Below are positions 1 through 10,599 of a stretch of DNA of 64,000 nucleotides, piece by piece. Source of the stretch: Streptococcus pseudopneumoniae (GTDB taxonomy: Bacteria; Bacillota; Bacilli; Lactobacillales; Streptococcaceae); NCBI RefSeq assembly GCF_001074155.1, contig NZ_JUUZ01000004.1:1-64000 (forward strand). Direction: 5' to 3'. A program made the position numbers and the translations under genes. A model generated the notes under the pieces. The model worked only from the letters and a program-made list of their open reading frames with translations, did no database searches and had not been told where the DNA came from. The first letter of the stretch is position 1, and each line of letters begins with the position of its first letter.

Positions 1-90
1 CAAAGAGCAAACTAGGAAGCTAGCCGCAGGCTGTACTTGAGTACGGCAAGGTGAAGCTGACGTAGTTTGAATTTGATTTTCGAAGAGTAT
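1..90 (-). repeat. BOX: BOX element (boxA-boxC, no boxB), cut by window edge
   Basis: Read on the minus strand, this begins with the boxA start ATACTCTTCGAAAATC (90 to 75) and continues through the CGTCAGC / CACCTTGCCGTA segment. It then passes into the boxC segment GCGGCTAGCTTCCTAG and TTTGCTCTTTG, ending at base 1. The remaining boxC end lies outside the window. No boxB is present between A and C. BOX elements are dispersed, probably MITE-like repeats of S. pneumoniae and close relatives. This copy sits directly against the asnS terminator. Confidence 0.88.
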
Positions 91-112
91 AAAAACGCCA
101 GACGGCGTTTTT
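91..112 (-). terminator. asnS terminator
   Basis: The stem AAAACGCC / GGCGTTTT has a four-base loop (AGAC) and is flanked by A and T runs, so it could work in either direction. It lies just past the asnS stop and abuts the BOX repeat. Confidence 0.75.
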
Positions 113-119
113 ATGGCTA

Positions 120-1463
120 TTATGGTTTGATACGGTGCAACATACGTGGGAATGGAATAGCTTCACGGATGTGTTTTGTACCTGCTGCGAAGGTTACCAT
201 ACGCTCGATACCGATACCAAATCCACCGTGTGGTACTGTACCATATTTACGAAGGTCAAGGTAGAATTCGTACTCTGTAAGATCCATTCCAAGTGATTCC
301 ATCTTAGCGACAAGGGCATCGTAGTCTTCCTCACGCATGGAACCACCAATAATTTCTCCGTAACCTTCTGGCGCAAGCAAGTCTGCACAAAGTACGCGAT
401 CTGGGTTCCCAGGAACTGGTTTCATGTAGAAAGCTTTGATGTATGATGGATAGTTGATCACAAAGGTTGGTACACCAAAGTGGTTTGAAATCCAAGTTTC
501 GTGTGGTGAACCAAAGTCATCTCCATGCTCAAGATGTTCGTAGTCAGCATCTGCATCATTTTCATGATCTTGCAAGAGATCAATCGCTTCATCGTAAGTA
601 ATGCGTTTGAATGGCTCTGCAATGTAGCGTTTCAAGAGCTCTATATCACGCTCCAAGGTTTCCAAGGCTTGTGGAGCACGATCTAGAACACCTTGAAGCA
701 ACGCTTTAACATAAGCTTCTTGCAAGTCAAGTGACTCGTCGTGCGTCAAGTATGAATACTCAGCATCCATCATCCAGAACTCTGTCAAGTGACGGCGAGT
801 CTTAGACTTCTCTGCACGGAATACTGGACCAAAGTCAAAGACGCGACCTAAAGCCATAGCACCTGCTTCAAGATAGAGCTGACCAGATTGACTCAAGTAG
901 GCTGGTGTTCCAAAGTAGTCTGTTTCGAAAAGTTCTGTAGAATCTTCTGCCGCATTTCCTGAAAGGATTGGGCTATCAAATTTCATGAAGCCATTCTTGT
1001 CAAAGAACTCATAAGTTGCATAGATGATAGCGTTACGGATTTGCATAACCGCTACTTGCTTACGAGAGCGGAGCCATAAGTGACGGTTGTCCATCAAGAA
1101 GTCAGTTCCGTGTTCTTTTGGAGTAATTGGGTAATCTTGAGATTCACCGATCACTTCGATGTCTGTAATATCCAACTCATAACCAAATTTTGAGCGTTCG
1201 TCCTCTTTGACAATCCCTGTCACGAAAACAGAAGTTTCTTGGCTTAGGCGTTTGATGGTATCAAATTTTTCAAGACCTACTTCTTCACCAAATTTCTCGA
1301 TAAAGTTTGGTTTGAAAGCCACGCCTTGGAAGAAGGCAGTTCCGTCACGCAATTGCAAGAAGGCAATTTTTCCTTTTCCTGACTTGTTAGCAACCCAAGC
1401 ACCAATAGTGACTTCTTGACCAACGTAGTCTTTTACTTCGATAATTGTTACACGTTTTGTCAT
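120..1463 (-). CDS. asnS: Asparagine--tRNA ligase
   Basis: Class IIb aminoacyl-tRNA synthetase that charges tRNA-Asn with asparagine in the cytoplasm. The 447 residues are full length for the family. The N-terminal ~110 residues form the OB-fold anticodon-binding domain ([24 protein letters not shown]). The class II core follows, with motif 2 ([15 protein letters not shown], ~215-230) and motif 3 ([16 protein letters not shown]) near the C-terminus, which ends in the usual [10 protein letters not shown]. The asparagine enzyme is preferred over the aspartate one on length and overall sequence. The ATG follows an AAGGAAG ribosome site. It lies downstream of aspC but is separated from it by a terminator, and an extended -10 (TGTGGTACAAT, about 1514-1523) suggests its own promoter. 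Confidence 0.97.
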   Translation of the reverse strand: MTKRVTIIEVKDYVGQEVTIGAWVANKSGKGKIAFLQLRDGTAFFQGVAFKPNFIEKFGEEVGLEKFDTIKRLSQETSVFVTGIVKEDERSKFGYELDITDIEVIGESQDYPITPKEHGTDFLMDNRHLWLRSRKQVAVMQIRNAIIYATYEFFDKNGFMKFDSPILSGNAAEDSTELFETDYFGTPAYLSQSGQLYLEAGAMALGRVFDFGPVFRAEKSKTRRHLTEFWMMDAEYSYLTHDESLDLQEAYVKALLQGVLDRAPQALETLERDIELLKRYIAEPFKRITYDEAIDLLQDHENDADADYEHLEHGDDFGSPHETWISNHFGVPTFVINYPSYIKAFYMKPVPGNPDRVLCADLLAPEGYGEIIGGSMREEDYDALVAKMESLGMDLTEYEFYLDLRKYGTVPHGGFGIGIERMVTFAAGTKHIREAIPFPRMLHRIKP

Positions 1464-1579
1464 GTTTTATCTTCCTTTTTTGTTTAACTTGTCCAAAGAC
1501 ATTATTACTCATTATTGTACCACAAATAATGCCTGATAGCTAGCTAGTTTGACAGAAATTCATAAGTTTTTAGCTACAA

Positions 1580-1606
1580 AAACCTCCGCCAAAAGGACGG
1601 AGGTTT
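1580..1606 (-). terminator. aspC terminator
   Basis: Nine-base stem AAACCTCCG / CGGAGGTTT followed on the minus strand by TTTTTG. It sits just beyond the aspC stop and before the asnS promoter. Confidence 0.8.
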
Positions 1607-1612
1607 AGCTTC

Positions 1613-2791
1613 TTATTTTTCCATAAATTTGTGCAGACGACGAATAGCTTCTTTGAGTGTATCTAGGTCTGTCGCATAGCTGAGACGGACATTCTCTGGT
1701 GCTCCAAATCCAGCACCTGTTATCAAGGCTAGGCCAACTTCCTCAAGAATAGCCGTTGTAAATGCTGTTACGTCTGTATAGCCTTTCATCTCCATAGCTT
1801 TTTTAACATTTGGGAAGAGGTAGAAAGCTCCTTGCGGTTTGACTACTTCAAAGCCAGGGACTTGGCACAAGAGAGGATAAATAGTATTGAGACGTTCCTC
1901 GAAAGCCTGACGCATGGTTTCTACAGAGTCTTGTGGACCAGTTAAGGCCTCGATTGTTGCGTATTGTGAAACAGCGGTTAGGTTAGAGGTTGTTTGACCA
2001 GTCAATTTGCTCATAGCAGCAATAATTTCTGGATCACCTACTGCATAACCAACACGCCATCCTGTCATAGCATAGGCCTTAGACACTCCATTGATAACAA
2101 TAGTTTGTTTGCGAATAGCTTCTGAAAGACTTGAGATTGGAACGAACTCATTACCGTTATAGACCAAACGACCATAAATATCATCGGCCAGGATGAGAAT
2201 ATCATGTTCAACAGCCCAATTTCCGATGGCCAAGAGTTCCTCACGAGAATAGATCATACCGGTAGGATTAGATGGTGAGTTAAGAACCAAGACTTTGGTC
2301 TTACCTGTGCGAGCAGCTTCTAATTGCTCCACAGTTACTTTAAAGTGATTGTCTTCCTTGGCTTGGACAAATACTGGAAGACCTTCAGCCATCTTAACCT
2401 GATCCCCATAGCTGACCCAGTAAGGAGTAGGAATGATTACCTCATCTCCAGGGTTGATAACAGCCATAAAGAAAGTATAAAGGGAAAACTTGGCACCAGT
2501 CGCAAAAGTCACCTCGTTAGCTGCTACAGAATACCCATAATAACGTTCAAAATAAGTATTAACCGCTGCTTTCAATTCAGGCAAACCCGAAGCTACCGTA
2601 TAGAAAGAAGCACGACCATCTCGAATGGCCGCAACCGCAGCATCTTGAATATTTTCAGGAGTATGAAAATCGGGCTGACCTAAAGTCAAGAAAAGAACGT
2701 CTTTTCCTTCAGCCTTTAACTTCTTTGCTCTTGCATCACTAGCCAGAGTAACGCTTTCTTCCATCTCTAAGACACGTTTGGATAATTTCAT
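1613..2791 (-). CDS. aspC: Pyridoxal-phosphate aminotransferase, aspartate aminotransferase type
   Basis: Class I fold-type aminotransferase, 392 residues. It probably interconverts aspartate/2-oxoglutarate and oxaloacetate/glutamate, linking amino-acid and central metabolism. Visible landmarks are NSPSNPTG (171-178), the cofactor-contacting DDIYG (203-207) and the Schiff-base lysine in SKAYAMTGWRVGY (Lys238). The ATG overlaps the stop of the upstream TseB-like gene (ATGA), so the two are translationally coupled. The exact substrate (aspartate versus aromatic or alanine) cannot be settled from motifs. The position next to asnS matches the streptococcal gene called aspC. Confidence 0.92.
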   Translation of the reverse strand: MKLSKRVLEMEESVTLASDARAKKLKAEGKDVLFLTLGQPDFHTPENIQDAAVAAIRDGRASFYTVASGLPELKAAVNTYFERYYGYSVAANEVTFATGAKFSLYTFFMAVINPGDEVIIPTPYWVSYGDQVKMAEGLPVFVQAKEDNHFKVTVEQLEAARTGKTKVLVLNSPSNPTGMIYSREELLAIGNWAVEHDILILADDIYGRLVYNGNEFVPISSLSEAIRKQTIVINGVSKAYAMTGWRVGYAVGDPEIIAAMSKLTGQTTSNLTAVSQYATIEALTGPQDSVETMRQAFEERLNTIYPLLCQVPGFEVVKPQGAFYLFPNVKKAMEMKGYTDVTAFTTAILEEVGLALITGAGFGAPENVRLSYATDLDTLKEAIRRLHKFMEK

Positions 2792-3276
2792 TGTTTCTCC
2801 TTTTCGACTAAGGCGCCAGATTCAAAATCTACTAGATAATAGTCTCCTCCAGACTTGATTTCCCAGACAGGCTTTTCAGCGTACCGTCCGAAGGTAATCT
2901 TGTCGATCTCAGTTGCTCCTTTTTCTCTGACAACTGCTTCTGCTTTTTCTTGAGAAGTACCATTTTCTAGTTGATATACGTAAATATTGTTGCTAGTTTT
3001 CTCTATTAAGACAGCAACTGGTTTCTGGTTCTTATCTTGGCCAAGAACACTATAATAGCTTTCTAAACCATTGAAGATATCAATCTGGCTAACCGTTTCT
3101 AGATTTGCATACTGCTTAGCTAGCTTCTCTCCTTCAACCTTTGCAGTTTGATAAGGCTTCATGCTGAGCCATACCAAGTAGAGAAAGGAAGAAGTGATGA
3201 CTAGAGTTAACAAAGTTATACCAATAATGTACTGAAATAATAGGGAATTTTTTTCTTTTTTCTGTCTCTTTTTCAC
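2788..3276 (-). CDS. TseB-like (YpmB family) membrane-anchored protein
   Basis: 162 residues: a lysine-rich cytoplasmic tip (MKKRQKKEKN), one membrane helix (~13-33) and an extracellular part with two PepSY-like segments. This is the YpmB/DUF5590 layout. In Bacillus the relative TseB acts with PBP2A in cell-wall elongation, and that role is only inferred here. It is first in an operon with aspC, overlapping it by four bases. A similar pair is found in other streptococci. Confidence 0.75.
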   Translation of the reverse strand: MKKRQKKEKNSLLFQYIIGITLLTLVITSSFLYLVWLSMKPYQTAKVEGEKLAKQYANLETVSQIDIFNGLESYYSVLGQDKNQKPVAVLIEKTSNNIYVYQLENGTSQEKAEAVVREKGATEIDKITFGRYAEKPVWEIKSGGDYYLVDFESGALVEKEKQ

Positions 3277-3477
3277 TCGTCTATTTTACCATCTATCCTA
3301 GTGAATTACAAGTGAAGTTAGGGGAGGAATCTGGATTTTCAATACGTTTTTAGGATATCATTACATAACTTCAAGCCGTGTTTTTATAGACTTTTCTACA
3401 GTCTTCATTTTTAATTAAAAACTTAGATTCTATTGATTTTATTTTCTGAGCATATCCCTTGCAAATGATTTTATCGT

Positions 3478-3500
3478 GTTGTAACATATATTATAACAAC
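3478..3500. promoter_or_regulatory. Imperfect palindrome upstream of the FMN reductase
   Basis: Arms GTTGTAA and TTATAACAAC face each other across an AT-rich centre, about 45 bases before the reductase ATG. A possible promoter overlaps it: TTGCAA at 3459-3464, then a 17-base spacer, then TAACAT. It is a candidate operator with unknown regulator. Confidence 0.35.
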
Positions 3501-3544
3501 AGAGTGATTCTGATTAAAAGATTGAAATTTAAAGGAGACTCCCT

Positions 3545-4093
3545 ATGTCTAAAAAAGTATTATTTATCGTTGGTTCACTTCGTGAAGGTTCATTCAACCA
3601 CCAAATGGCACTAGAAGCTGAAAAGGCACTTGCTGGCAAAGCCGAGGTAAGTTACCTTGACTACTCAGCCATTCCTCTCTTTAGCCAAGACCTTGAAGTT
3701 CCTACACTTCCAGCTGTTTCAGCGGCTCGAGAAGCTGTTCAAGCTGCAGATGCAATCTGGATCTTCTCTCCAGTCTACAATTTCTCAATTCCAGGGACTG
3801 TGAAAAACTTACTTGACTGGCTTTCACGCGCAATTGACTTGTCTGACACTCGTGGAGCATCTGCTCTTCAAGATAAGATTGTTACTGTATCATCTGTAGC
3901 TAACGCTGGACATGATCAACTCTTTGCGATTTACAAAGACCTCTTGCCATTTATCCGTACACAGGTTGTTGGTGATTTTACCGCAGCCCGTGTTAATGAT
4001 TCTGCCTGGGCAGATGGTCAATTAATCCTTGAAGATAGTATCGCTGCTTCTCTAGAAAAACAAGCTGAAGATTTACTTCAAGCTATTCAATAA
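3545..4093 (+). CDS. NADPH-dependent FMN reductase family protein
   Basis: 182-residue flavodoxin-fold oxidoreductase. The phosphate-binding loop GSLREGSFN (11-19) binds FMN, and SPVYNFSIPGTVKNLLDW (about 80-97) is the usual second flavin-contacting segment of the NADPH-dependent FMN reductase / azoreductase family. Members reduce quinones, azo dyes or flavins in the cytosol, and the substrate here is unknown. The start follows an AAAGGAG ribosome site. The gene is monocistronic, with a 268-base upstream region holding a palindrome and a bidirectional terminator after it. Confidence 0.85.
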   Translation: MSKKVLFIVGSLREGSFNHQMALEAEKALAGKAEVSYLDYSAIPLFSQDLEVPTLPAVSAAREAVQAADAIWIFSPVYNFSIPGTVKNLLDWLSRAIDLSDTRGASALQDKIVTVSSVANAGHDQLFAIYKDLLPFIRTQVVGDFTAARVNDSAWADGQLILEDSIAASLEKQAEDLLQAIQ

Positions 4094-4100
4094 TAAAAAA

Positions 4101-4128
4101 GATAGTAGAAAATCTCATTTCTACTATC
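4101..4128. terminator. Bidirectional terminator between convergent genes
   Basis: Eleven-base perfect stem GATAGTAGAAA / TTTCTACTATC with A and T tracts on either side. It serves the FMN reductase (plus) and the O-antigen-ligase-like gene (minus). Confidence 0.85.
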
Positions 4129-4135
4129 TTTTTGT

Positions 4136-5326
4136 CTATTCAACAAATTCTCCAATCATACTATGTTTTAATGGCAAACTACACATTACTAAAAGGAAAA
4201 TGAAGGAGGATTGAATCCAAAAGAGGGCCAAATCAAAAATCCCATGCACAGCAACTACTGTTAAGAACGAAAGATAAAGACCAACAATTGGACGCTTGCT
4301 CGACTCCTGACTCATATCAATTAATTTTCGAATTGGGTCTGAAGAAGCAATCCCTAATAATACCGTTCCTACCACACCGTAACTCAATATCGTATCAATG
4401 TATATACTATGAGCATGTTCGTGATAAGGAGCAAAAATACGAGGATAAGAGTGCATATAGGTTAGGGGCCCCTCACCCCAGAAGGGGTTTTGTTTGAATA
4501 AGGTCATACCTGCATTCCAGATTGACACTCGTTCTTCCATAGACGAATCGAGCGTTCCCATTCGAACTCCCAAATCACTCGAGAAGAGGAAGGCTAGACC
4601 AACACCAAATACTCCGATACTGAGCCAGAAGGCACGCCAGTTCTTAATGGTAGTGAAAAGATAAATAATCGCACCAAAGATAATGGCTGGAAAAGCTGTT
4701 CTATTTTGGGTGAAATTCAAACCAAACAAATTCGCAAAGATTGCAATGAGAGAGAAAATTCTCAACCATCTCAATCGTGTCGTACTAATTAGGTAAAATC
4801 CAATCATAATACAGAAGCAACAGATAATCCCATAATAATTAGGATTAAAGAAGGCTACTTCTGCACGGTTCTGATGCCAGACCTGCATCTTAGGTGATAA
4901 GAAAGTATAATCAAATTTCTTTACAATCTGAAAATGCTCTAAAGCTGCAAAAACTGATGCTAGCACACTAAGCGACATAACCGATTGCAATATTAATCTG
5001 AAAAACTTAGGGGTTAAATGGGCTTGGTAATAGTAAAAGAAAATTGCAAAGAGGAACATTCCTAAGGTGGAAACCATCCCCATCACATTTTGAGCTAAAA
5101 GAGAGATAACACCACTATAGCCGATAAATAAAAGTAAGATAGAATGGTGGGATAATCGTTTTAATATCCCCTTCATCTCTCCTGTAAATATTAGACCTAT
5201 TAAGTAGGCGATAAAAATAATAACGAAAATATAAAAAGGCAAGAAAATACTTAGAATAACAGCTAGTAAGACTAGCTCTTGCTTGGATAAGCCTTTCAAT
5301 TTTTCAATGATACCTATTGATTTCAC
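4136..5326 (-). CDS. O-antigen ligase / Wzy-type polytopic membrane protein
   Basis: 396 residues with about ten hydrophobic helices. The C-terminal half has the Wzy_C (O-antigen ligase/polymerase) signature: a periplasm-facing loop with WGEGPLTYMHSYPRIF followed by HEHAHSIYIDTILSYG (about 300-316). Such proteins polymerise or transfer undecaprenyl-linked glycans outside the membrane. No glycosyltransferase, flippase or other capsule gene is beside it, so it stands alone, flanked by core genes. It may decorate a wall glycan or teichoic acid, or act on a polysaccharide encoded elsewhere. The family assignment is fair and the substrate is unknown. Confidence 0.72.
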   Translation of the reverse strand: MKSIGIIEKLKGLSKQELVLLAVILSIFLPFYIFVIIFIAYLIGLIFTGEMKGILKRLSHHSILLLFIGYSGVISLLAQNVMGMVSTLGMFLFAIFFYYYQAHLTPKFFRLILQSVMSLSVLASVFAALEHFQIVKKFDYTFLSPKMQVWHQNRAEVAFFNPNYYGIICCFCIMIGFYLISTTRLRWLRIFSLIAIFANLFGLNFTQNRTAFPAIIFGAIIYLFTTIKNWRAFWLSIGVFGVGLAFLFSSDLGVRMGTLDSSMEERVSIWNAGMTLFKQNPFWGEGPLTYMHSYPRIFAPYHEHAHSIYIDTILSYGVVGTVLLGIASSDPIRKLIDMSQESSKRPIVGLYLSFLTVVAVHGIFDLALFWIQSSFIFLLVMCSLPLKHSMIGEFVE

Positions 5327-5538
5327 AACAGATCCTTTCTTTCTGCGCTATATAGCCCAGATATAAGCTATTAAAACATTTTACCATTTTTCAAATGATT
5401 TGAAAACCACTTTGTCCTTCTCATCCTAACTAAAACTTGGTAAAAATTTATAGGGAACCCGGATTCCTCCACTAAAAGCAGTCAATCTTTTGTAAAATTG
5501 TGGTACAATAAAATTAATTTCCCAGGAAAGGCTCTACT

Positions 5539-6474
5539 ATGAAATCCTACCAAGAAGTTTACAAAATCTTAGCTCATGAAACAGATTATTTAAGCGGAGA
5601 GAAAATCGCTGAAATATTAAACCTCTCTCGCACCTCTGTTTGGAAGGCTATCCAACGCCTCCAGCAGGAAGGTTTAGAAATTGACAGCATCAAAAACCGT
5701 GGCTACAAACTTCTTCACGGTGACCTAATCTTACCTCAAGAAATAGAAGCTAACAGCCCAATCTCAGTTCAATTTAAACCTATCACCAAATCAACCCAGA
5801 GTGATGCTAAGGAGGCCATGGAAGCTGGTGCCAAAGGAGATACACTCTACCTATCAACAGGCCAAACTATGGGACGTGGTCGATTTCAACGCCCCTACTA
5901 TTCTCCAGAACAAGGTGGAATTTACATGTCTCTCCACCTCAAGCCAAATCTCTCTTATCTAGATTTGCCAGCCTATACACTCCTGACTGCAGCTGCAATT
6001 TATAAGGCTGTTAAAAACCTTTGTCTGATTGATTTAGATATCAAATGGGTAAATGATTTATACCTAAATCAGAAAAAAATAGCCGGTATTCTAACTGAAG
6101 CCATCACTTCTGTCGAAACCGGCCTTGTCACAGATGTTATTATTGGTGTTGGTATCAACTTTTCTATAGCTGATTTTCCAAAAAACCTACAAGGGAAAGC
6201 TGGAAGTCTCTTTTCTCAAAATAGCCCAATCACTCGCAACGAGCTGATTGCAGAAATCTGGAAATGTTTCTACGAAACTGAGGCCGATGAGCTGCTTTAC
6301 CTTTATAAAAAACAATCAATTGTTTTAGGCAAAGAAATTTCCTTTAAGAAAGATCAAGAAATCATCTCAGGAAAAGCTTGTGATATCTCTGACCAGGGTC
6401 AACTGCAGATAGAATTAGCTACTGGTGAAAAAATTTGGCTCAATAGTGGTGAAGTCTCCCTAACTAAATGGTAA
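5539..6474 (+). CDS. birA: Biotin--[acetyl-CoA-carboxylase] ligase / biotin repressor
   Basis: 311-residue bifunctional BirA. An N-terminal winged helix-turn-helix (1-60, GEKIAEILNLSRTSVWKAIQRLQ) would bind biotin-gene operators. The central catalytic domain carries the biotinyl-AMP loop GRGRFQRPYYSP (~113-124) and KWVNDLYLNQKKIAGIL (~173-189), and a small SH3-like C-terminal domain follows. It activates biotin with ATP and loads it on the carboxylase carrier protein. No biotin gene lies nearby. A weak -10 (TACAAT) precedes it. The HTH makes this the regulator-type enzyme rather than the ligase-only form. Confidence 0.93.
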   Translation: MKSYQEVYKILAHETDYLSGEKIAEILNLSRTSVWKAIQRLQQEGLEIDSIKNRGYKLLHGDLILPQEIEANSPISVQFKPITKSTQSDAKEAMEAGAKGDTLYLSTGQTMGRGRFQRPYYSPEQGGIYMSLHLKPNLSYLDLPAYTLLTAAAIYKAVKNLCLIDLDIKWVNDLYLNQKKIAGILTEAITSVETGLVTDVIIGVGINFSIADFPKNLQGKAGSLFSQNSPITRNELIAEIWKCFYETEADELLYLYKKQSIVLGKEISFKKDQEIISGKACDISDQGQLQIELATGEKIWLNSGEVSLTKW

Positions 6475-6496
6475 ACATTCCTCAATAACATAAAGA

Positions 6497-6530
6497 AAAT
6501 CGACCTCTCTTTCGAGAAGGCCGATTTTTT
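6497..6530. terminator. Bidirectional terminator birA/ackA
   Basis: AAAATCG...CGATTTT stem with an internal CCTCTC/GAGAAGG extension and a TTTC loop, ending in T runs. It lies between the convergent birA and ackA. Confidence 0.75.
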
Positions 6531-6536
6531 GTTCAT

Positions 6537-7727
6537 TTATTTTTTCAAACGCTCAACATCACGCGCAATCACAAGTTCTTCATCCGTTGGGATGACAAGG
6601 ACACGAATTTTTGCAGCTTCTGTAGAGATGTCTCCAGTTACTCCAAAGACATTTTTCTCTGGGTCTACATCACAACCAAACCAAGAGATACCTGAAATAA
6701 CTTTCTCACGCACAAGAGTTGCATTTTCACCAACACCAGCAGTAAAGATAATAGCATCTGCTCCGTTTAGGACAGCCAAGTATTGTCCAATGTGTTTTTG
6801 GATACGGTCAACATACATTTCAAATGCCAAAGCAGCATCATGATTCCCTGCTTCCATTGCAGCAATCACATCACGCATATCACTAGACTTCCCTGAAACA
6901 CCCAGCAATCCTGACTCACGATTAAGAATACGACTGATGTCCTCAGGCTTGTTAAAGTCCTCTGTATATTGCATTAAATAAGGAATGATGGCTGGGTCAA
7001 TATCCCCTGTACGAGTTCCCATCATAACACCACCAAGTGGAGTGAATCCCATTGATGTATCGATTGATTGACCACCTTTAACAGCTGTGATAGAAGCACC
7101 GTTACCAATATGGCAAGTGATCAATTTCAACTTTTCTAGTGGACGTCCCAAAAGTTTTGCTGCTTCTTGAGCAACGTACTGGTGACTTGTACCGTGTGCT
7201 CCGTATTTACGAACCTTGTTTTCTGTATAGTACTTAGTTGGTAATGGATAACGGTAGGCTTTCTCTGGCATTGTTGTGTGGAATGATGTATCAAAGACTG
7301 CTACACTTGTAATATCTGGCAACAATTCTTTGAAGGCACGAATCCCAGCTGCGTTTGCAGGGTTGTGCAATGGAGCAAGAAGTCCTAGTTCTTCAATTTT
7401 TTCTAAGACATCACCTTCAACAACTGTAGACTCTTTGAAGTACTCTCCACCTGCAACAACACGGTGTCCGACACCAGTAATTTCATCATAAGTTTTAATA
7501 ATATTAAAACGAATCAAGTCATCAAGTAAAATCTTAACAGCCAAGGTATGGTTTTCAATATCAAGAACTTGTTCTTCAGAACGACCGTCAAACTTAACTG
7601 TTGAAACAGAATCCTTCAATCCGATTCGCTCAATTAAACCTTTTGCAAGCACCTTTTCTTCTGGCATTTGATATAGTTGCCATTTCAAGCTAGAGCTTCC
7701 AGCGTTAATTGCAATGGTTTTTGTCAT
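6537..7727 (-). CDS. ackA: Acetate kinase
   Basis: Converts acetyl phosphate and ADP to acetate and ATP, the ATP-yielding end of the mixed-acid and pyruvate-oxidase routes. The 396 residues match the family. Motifs seen are the N-terminal [12 protein letters not shown], the catalytic [11 protein letters not shown] segment, HIGNGASI and FTAGVGENA. An upstream in-frame ATG at 7757 would add ten residues. The start at 7727 is chosen because AAAAAGGGG lies at the right distance before it and [10 protein letters not shown] is the conserved N-terminus. It follows the YtxK-like methyltransferase and has its own extended -10 with a cre-like site. Confidence 0.97.
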   Translation of the reverse strand: MTKTIAINAGSSSLKWQLYQMPEEKVLAKGLIERIGLKDSVSTVKFDGRSEEQVLDIENHTLAVKILLDDLIRFNIIKTYDEITGVGHRVVAGGEYFKESTVVEGDVLEKIEELGLLAPLHNPANAAGIRAFKELLPDITSVAVFDTSFHTTMPEKAYRYPLPTKYYTENKVRKYGAHGTSHQYVAQEAAKLLGRPLEKLKLITCHIGNGASITAVKGGQSIDTSMGFTPLGGVMMGTRTGDIDPAIIPYLMQYTEDFNKPEDISRILNRESGLLGVSGKSSDMRDVIAAMEAGNHDAALAFEMYVDRIQKHIGQYLAVLNGADAIIFTAGVGENATLVREKVISGISWFGCDVDPEKNVFGVTGDISTEAAKIRVLVIPTDEELVIARDVERLKK

Positions 7728-7742
7728 AAATTTATTCCCCTT

Positions 7743-7765
7743 TTTAAGCGTTTTCAACTATTATA
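7743..7765 (-). promoter_or_regulatory. ackA extended -10 promoter with cre-like CcpA site
   Basis: On the minus strand an extended -10 TGGTATAAT (TATAAT at 7765-7760) is followed directly by TTGAAAACGCTTAAA (7757-7743). This differs from the catabolite-responsive element consensus at one position. The cre would cover the start point. There is no good -35. CcpA control of ackA is known in other firmicutes, but whether this site activates or represses is not clear from its position. Confidence 0.55.
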
Positions 7766-7777
7766 CCAAAATTTGCA

Positions 7778-8731
7778 CTAGATTTCATGCCCTTGACACC
7801 AATTTTGAAAATTTTCCTTAAATTCCATCAAAATTTCAGGGTCACGAAGACTGGTAAGTGGATAAACAAATGGTTCAACTCCTTCTCCTGTCTTCTTTTG
7901 TAGGACAAAAATGCTCTTAGGCTGAGCGCCTTGGGCAAAGAGATCCTCTGGTAAAGAAATAATTGCCACTAGTTGAGCCTGGTCAGTGAGCCATGATTTC
8001 AAAAGGTCACTCTGAGGACTTGTCAGGAGATCTGTTGGAGCTAGAAAAATCGCATAGCCTCCTGTCCTGAGATACTTGAGTGATTGTTCCATTAACAAAT
8101 GATGAGCATAAGTATGTTCATTCTTAGCCGCTACTTGATAACGTGAGGCTGTCTGATCATCTGGATAGTAACCGACAGGCAGGTCGCTCACAATGATGTC
8201 ACTTTCTTTTAATACTTGTGGACGCACTGCGTCTCCTTGGACAAAGCCCATTTGAAGATCCATTACTTCTGCCATGCTTGCCGCCAAGTCAATCAAGAGG
8301 TCATCAAGTTCTATTCCCAGGTAATCTATCTTTTTGTTCATAGACGTTAAGAAACTAGCTCCAAGAATTCCCATCCCAGATCCCAATTCCAATAAGCTCA
8401 CATTTTCAGCAGGGAAAAGTTGTTCAATGATAAAAATCATCAAGTGACCAACCGCATCCGGTGTGAACTGGTGATTTGCTTGAAGAGGTTCTGTTTGCGC
8501 TGCCTTCATTAACAAAAATTGATAGGTCCGTAACCACTCCTCTTTTCGAAGTGCCAAACGTTTTAAGGCCTGGTTATTTTTTTTGACTTGCTCCAGAGCG
8601 GTTTGACCATCGAGATAGATCCCATTTTGTTCAATCAAGGCATCATAAAAGCTTGTCGCCAAATCGTTTTGAATGATTTGGACATTTTCTAGTAAATAGG
8701 TATATGCTTGTTCAATTTTTTCAAAATCCAT
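7778..8731 (-). CDS. YtxK-like class I SAM-dependent methyltransferase
   Basis: 317 residues. The central domain has the SAM-binding VSLLELGSGMGILGASF (~113-129) and an N6-adenine-methylase-like motif in the variant form SDLPVGYYP (~175-183), which marks the YtxK family in streptococci and bacilli. The N-terminal ~90 residues are helical. The substrate is unknown. In pneumococcus its homologue follows the comG pilus operon and precedes ackA. Here ackA is still downstream but pyrG, not comG, is upstream. No restriction partner is near, so a role in DNA modification should not be assumed. Confidence 0.8.
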   Translation of the reverse strand: MDFEKIEQAYTYLLENVQIIQNDLATSFYDALIEQNGIYLDGQTALEQVKKNNQALKRLALRKEEWLRTYQFLLMKAAQTEPLQANHQFTPDAVGHLMIFIIEQLFPAENVSLLELGSGMGILGASFLTSMNKKIDYLGIELDDLLIDLAASMAEVMDLQMGFVQGDAVRPQVLKESDIIVSDLPVGYYPDDQTASRYQVAAKNEHTYAHHLLMEQSLKYLRTGGYAIFLAPTDLLTSPQSDLLKSWLTDQAQLVAIISLPEDLFAQGAQPKSIFVLQKKTGEGVEPFVYPLTSLRDPEILMEFKENFQNWCQGHEI

Positions 8732-8793
8732 AATCTTATCTTACCAAATTCAGAGCCGATTTTCCAGATTTTCATAATACTGAAAACAAATAA

Positions 8794-8821
8794 AAACCTC
8801 TGAGATGACTCTCAAAGGTTT
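8794..8821 (-). terminator. pyrG terminator
   Basis: Stem AAACCTTTGAG / CTCAGAGGTTT on the minus strand (one mismatch) followed by TTTATTTG, just past the pyrG stop. Confidence 0.75.
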
Positions 8822-8827
8822 ATTCTA

Positions 8828-10447
<1,620 letters not shown>

Positions 10448-10539
10448 CTAAAATGCTCAAAACCCTGTTTCCTAGAAGGGGAGATTGGAAACAAGATCTT
10501 CATCAAATACTACAATCCAAGATAAAAGTTCCCGGAAAA

Positions 10540-10592
10540 ACAAAAATAGCTCCCTAATAACCAGGGAGCTCCGACCTCTAAAAGAGGTGCCC
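10540..10592 (-). promoter_or_regulatory. pyrG leader attenuator (candidate CTP-sensing)
   Basis: The predicted transcript starts with GGGC at 10592-10589, seven bases after the -10. A small hairpin ACCTC/GAGGT follows, then the terminator AGCTCCCT (10570-10563) / AGGGAGCT (10555-10548) and TATTTTTG. In B. subtilis, low CTP causes reiterative G addition at a GGGC start, and the G tract pairs with a C/U-rich 5' terminator strand. The start bases, the C/U-rich strand and the T tract are all present here. The mechanism is inferred by analogy. Confidence 0.7.
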
Positions 10593-10599
10593 GAACAAT

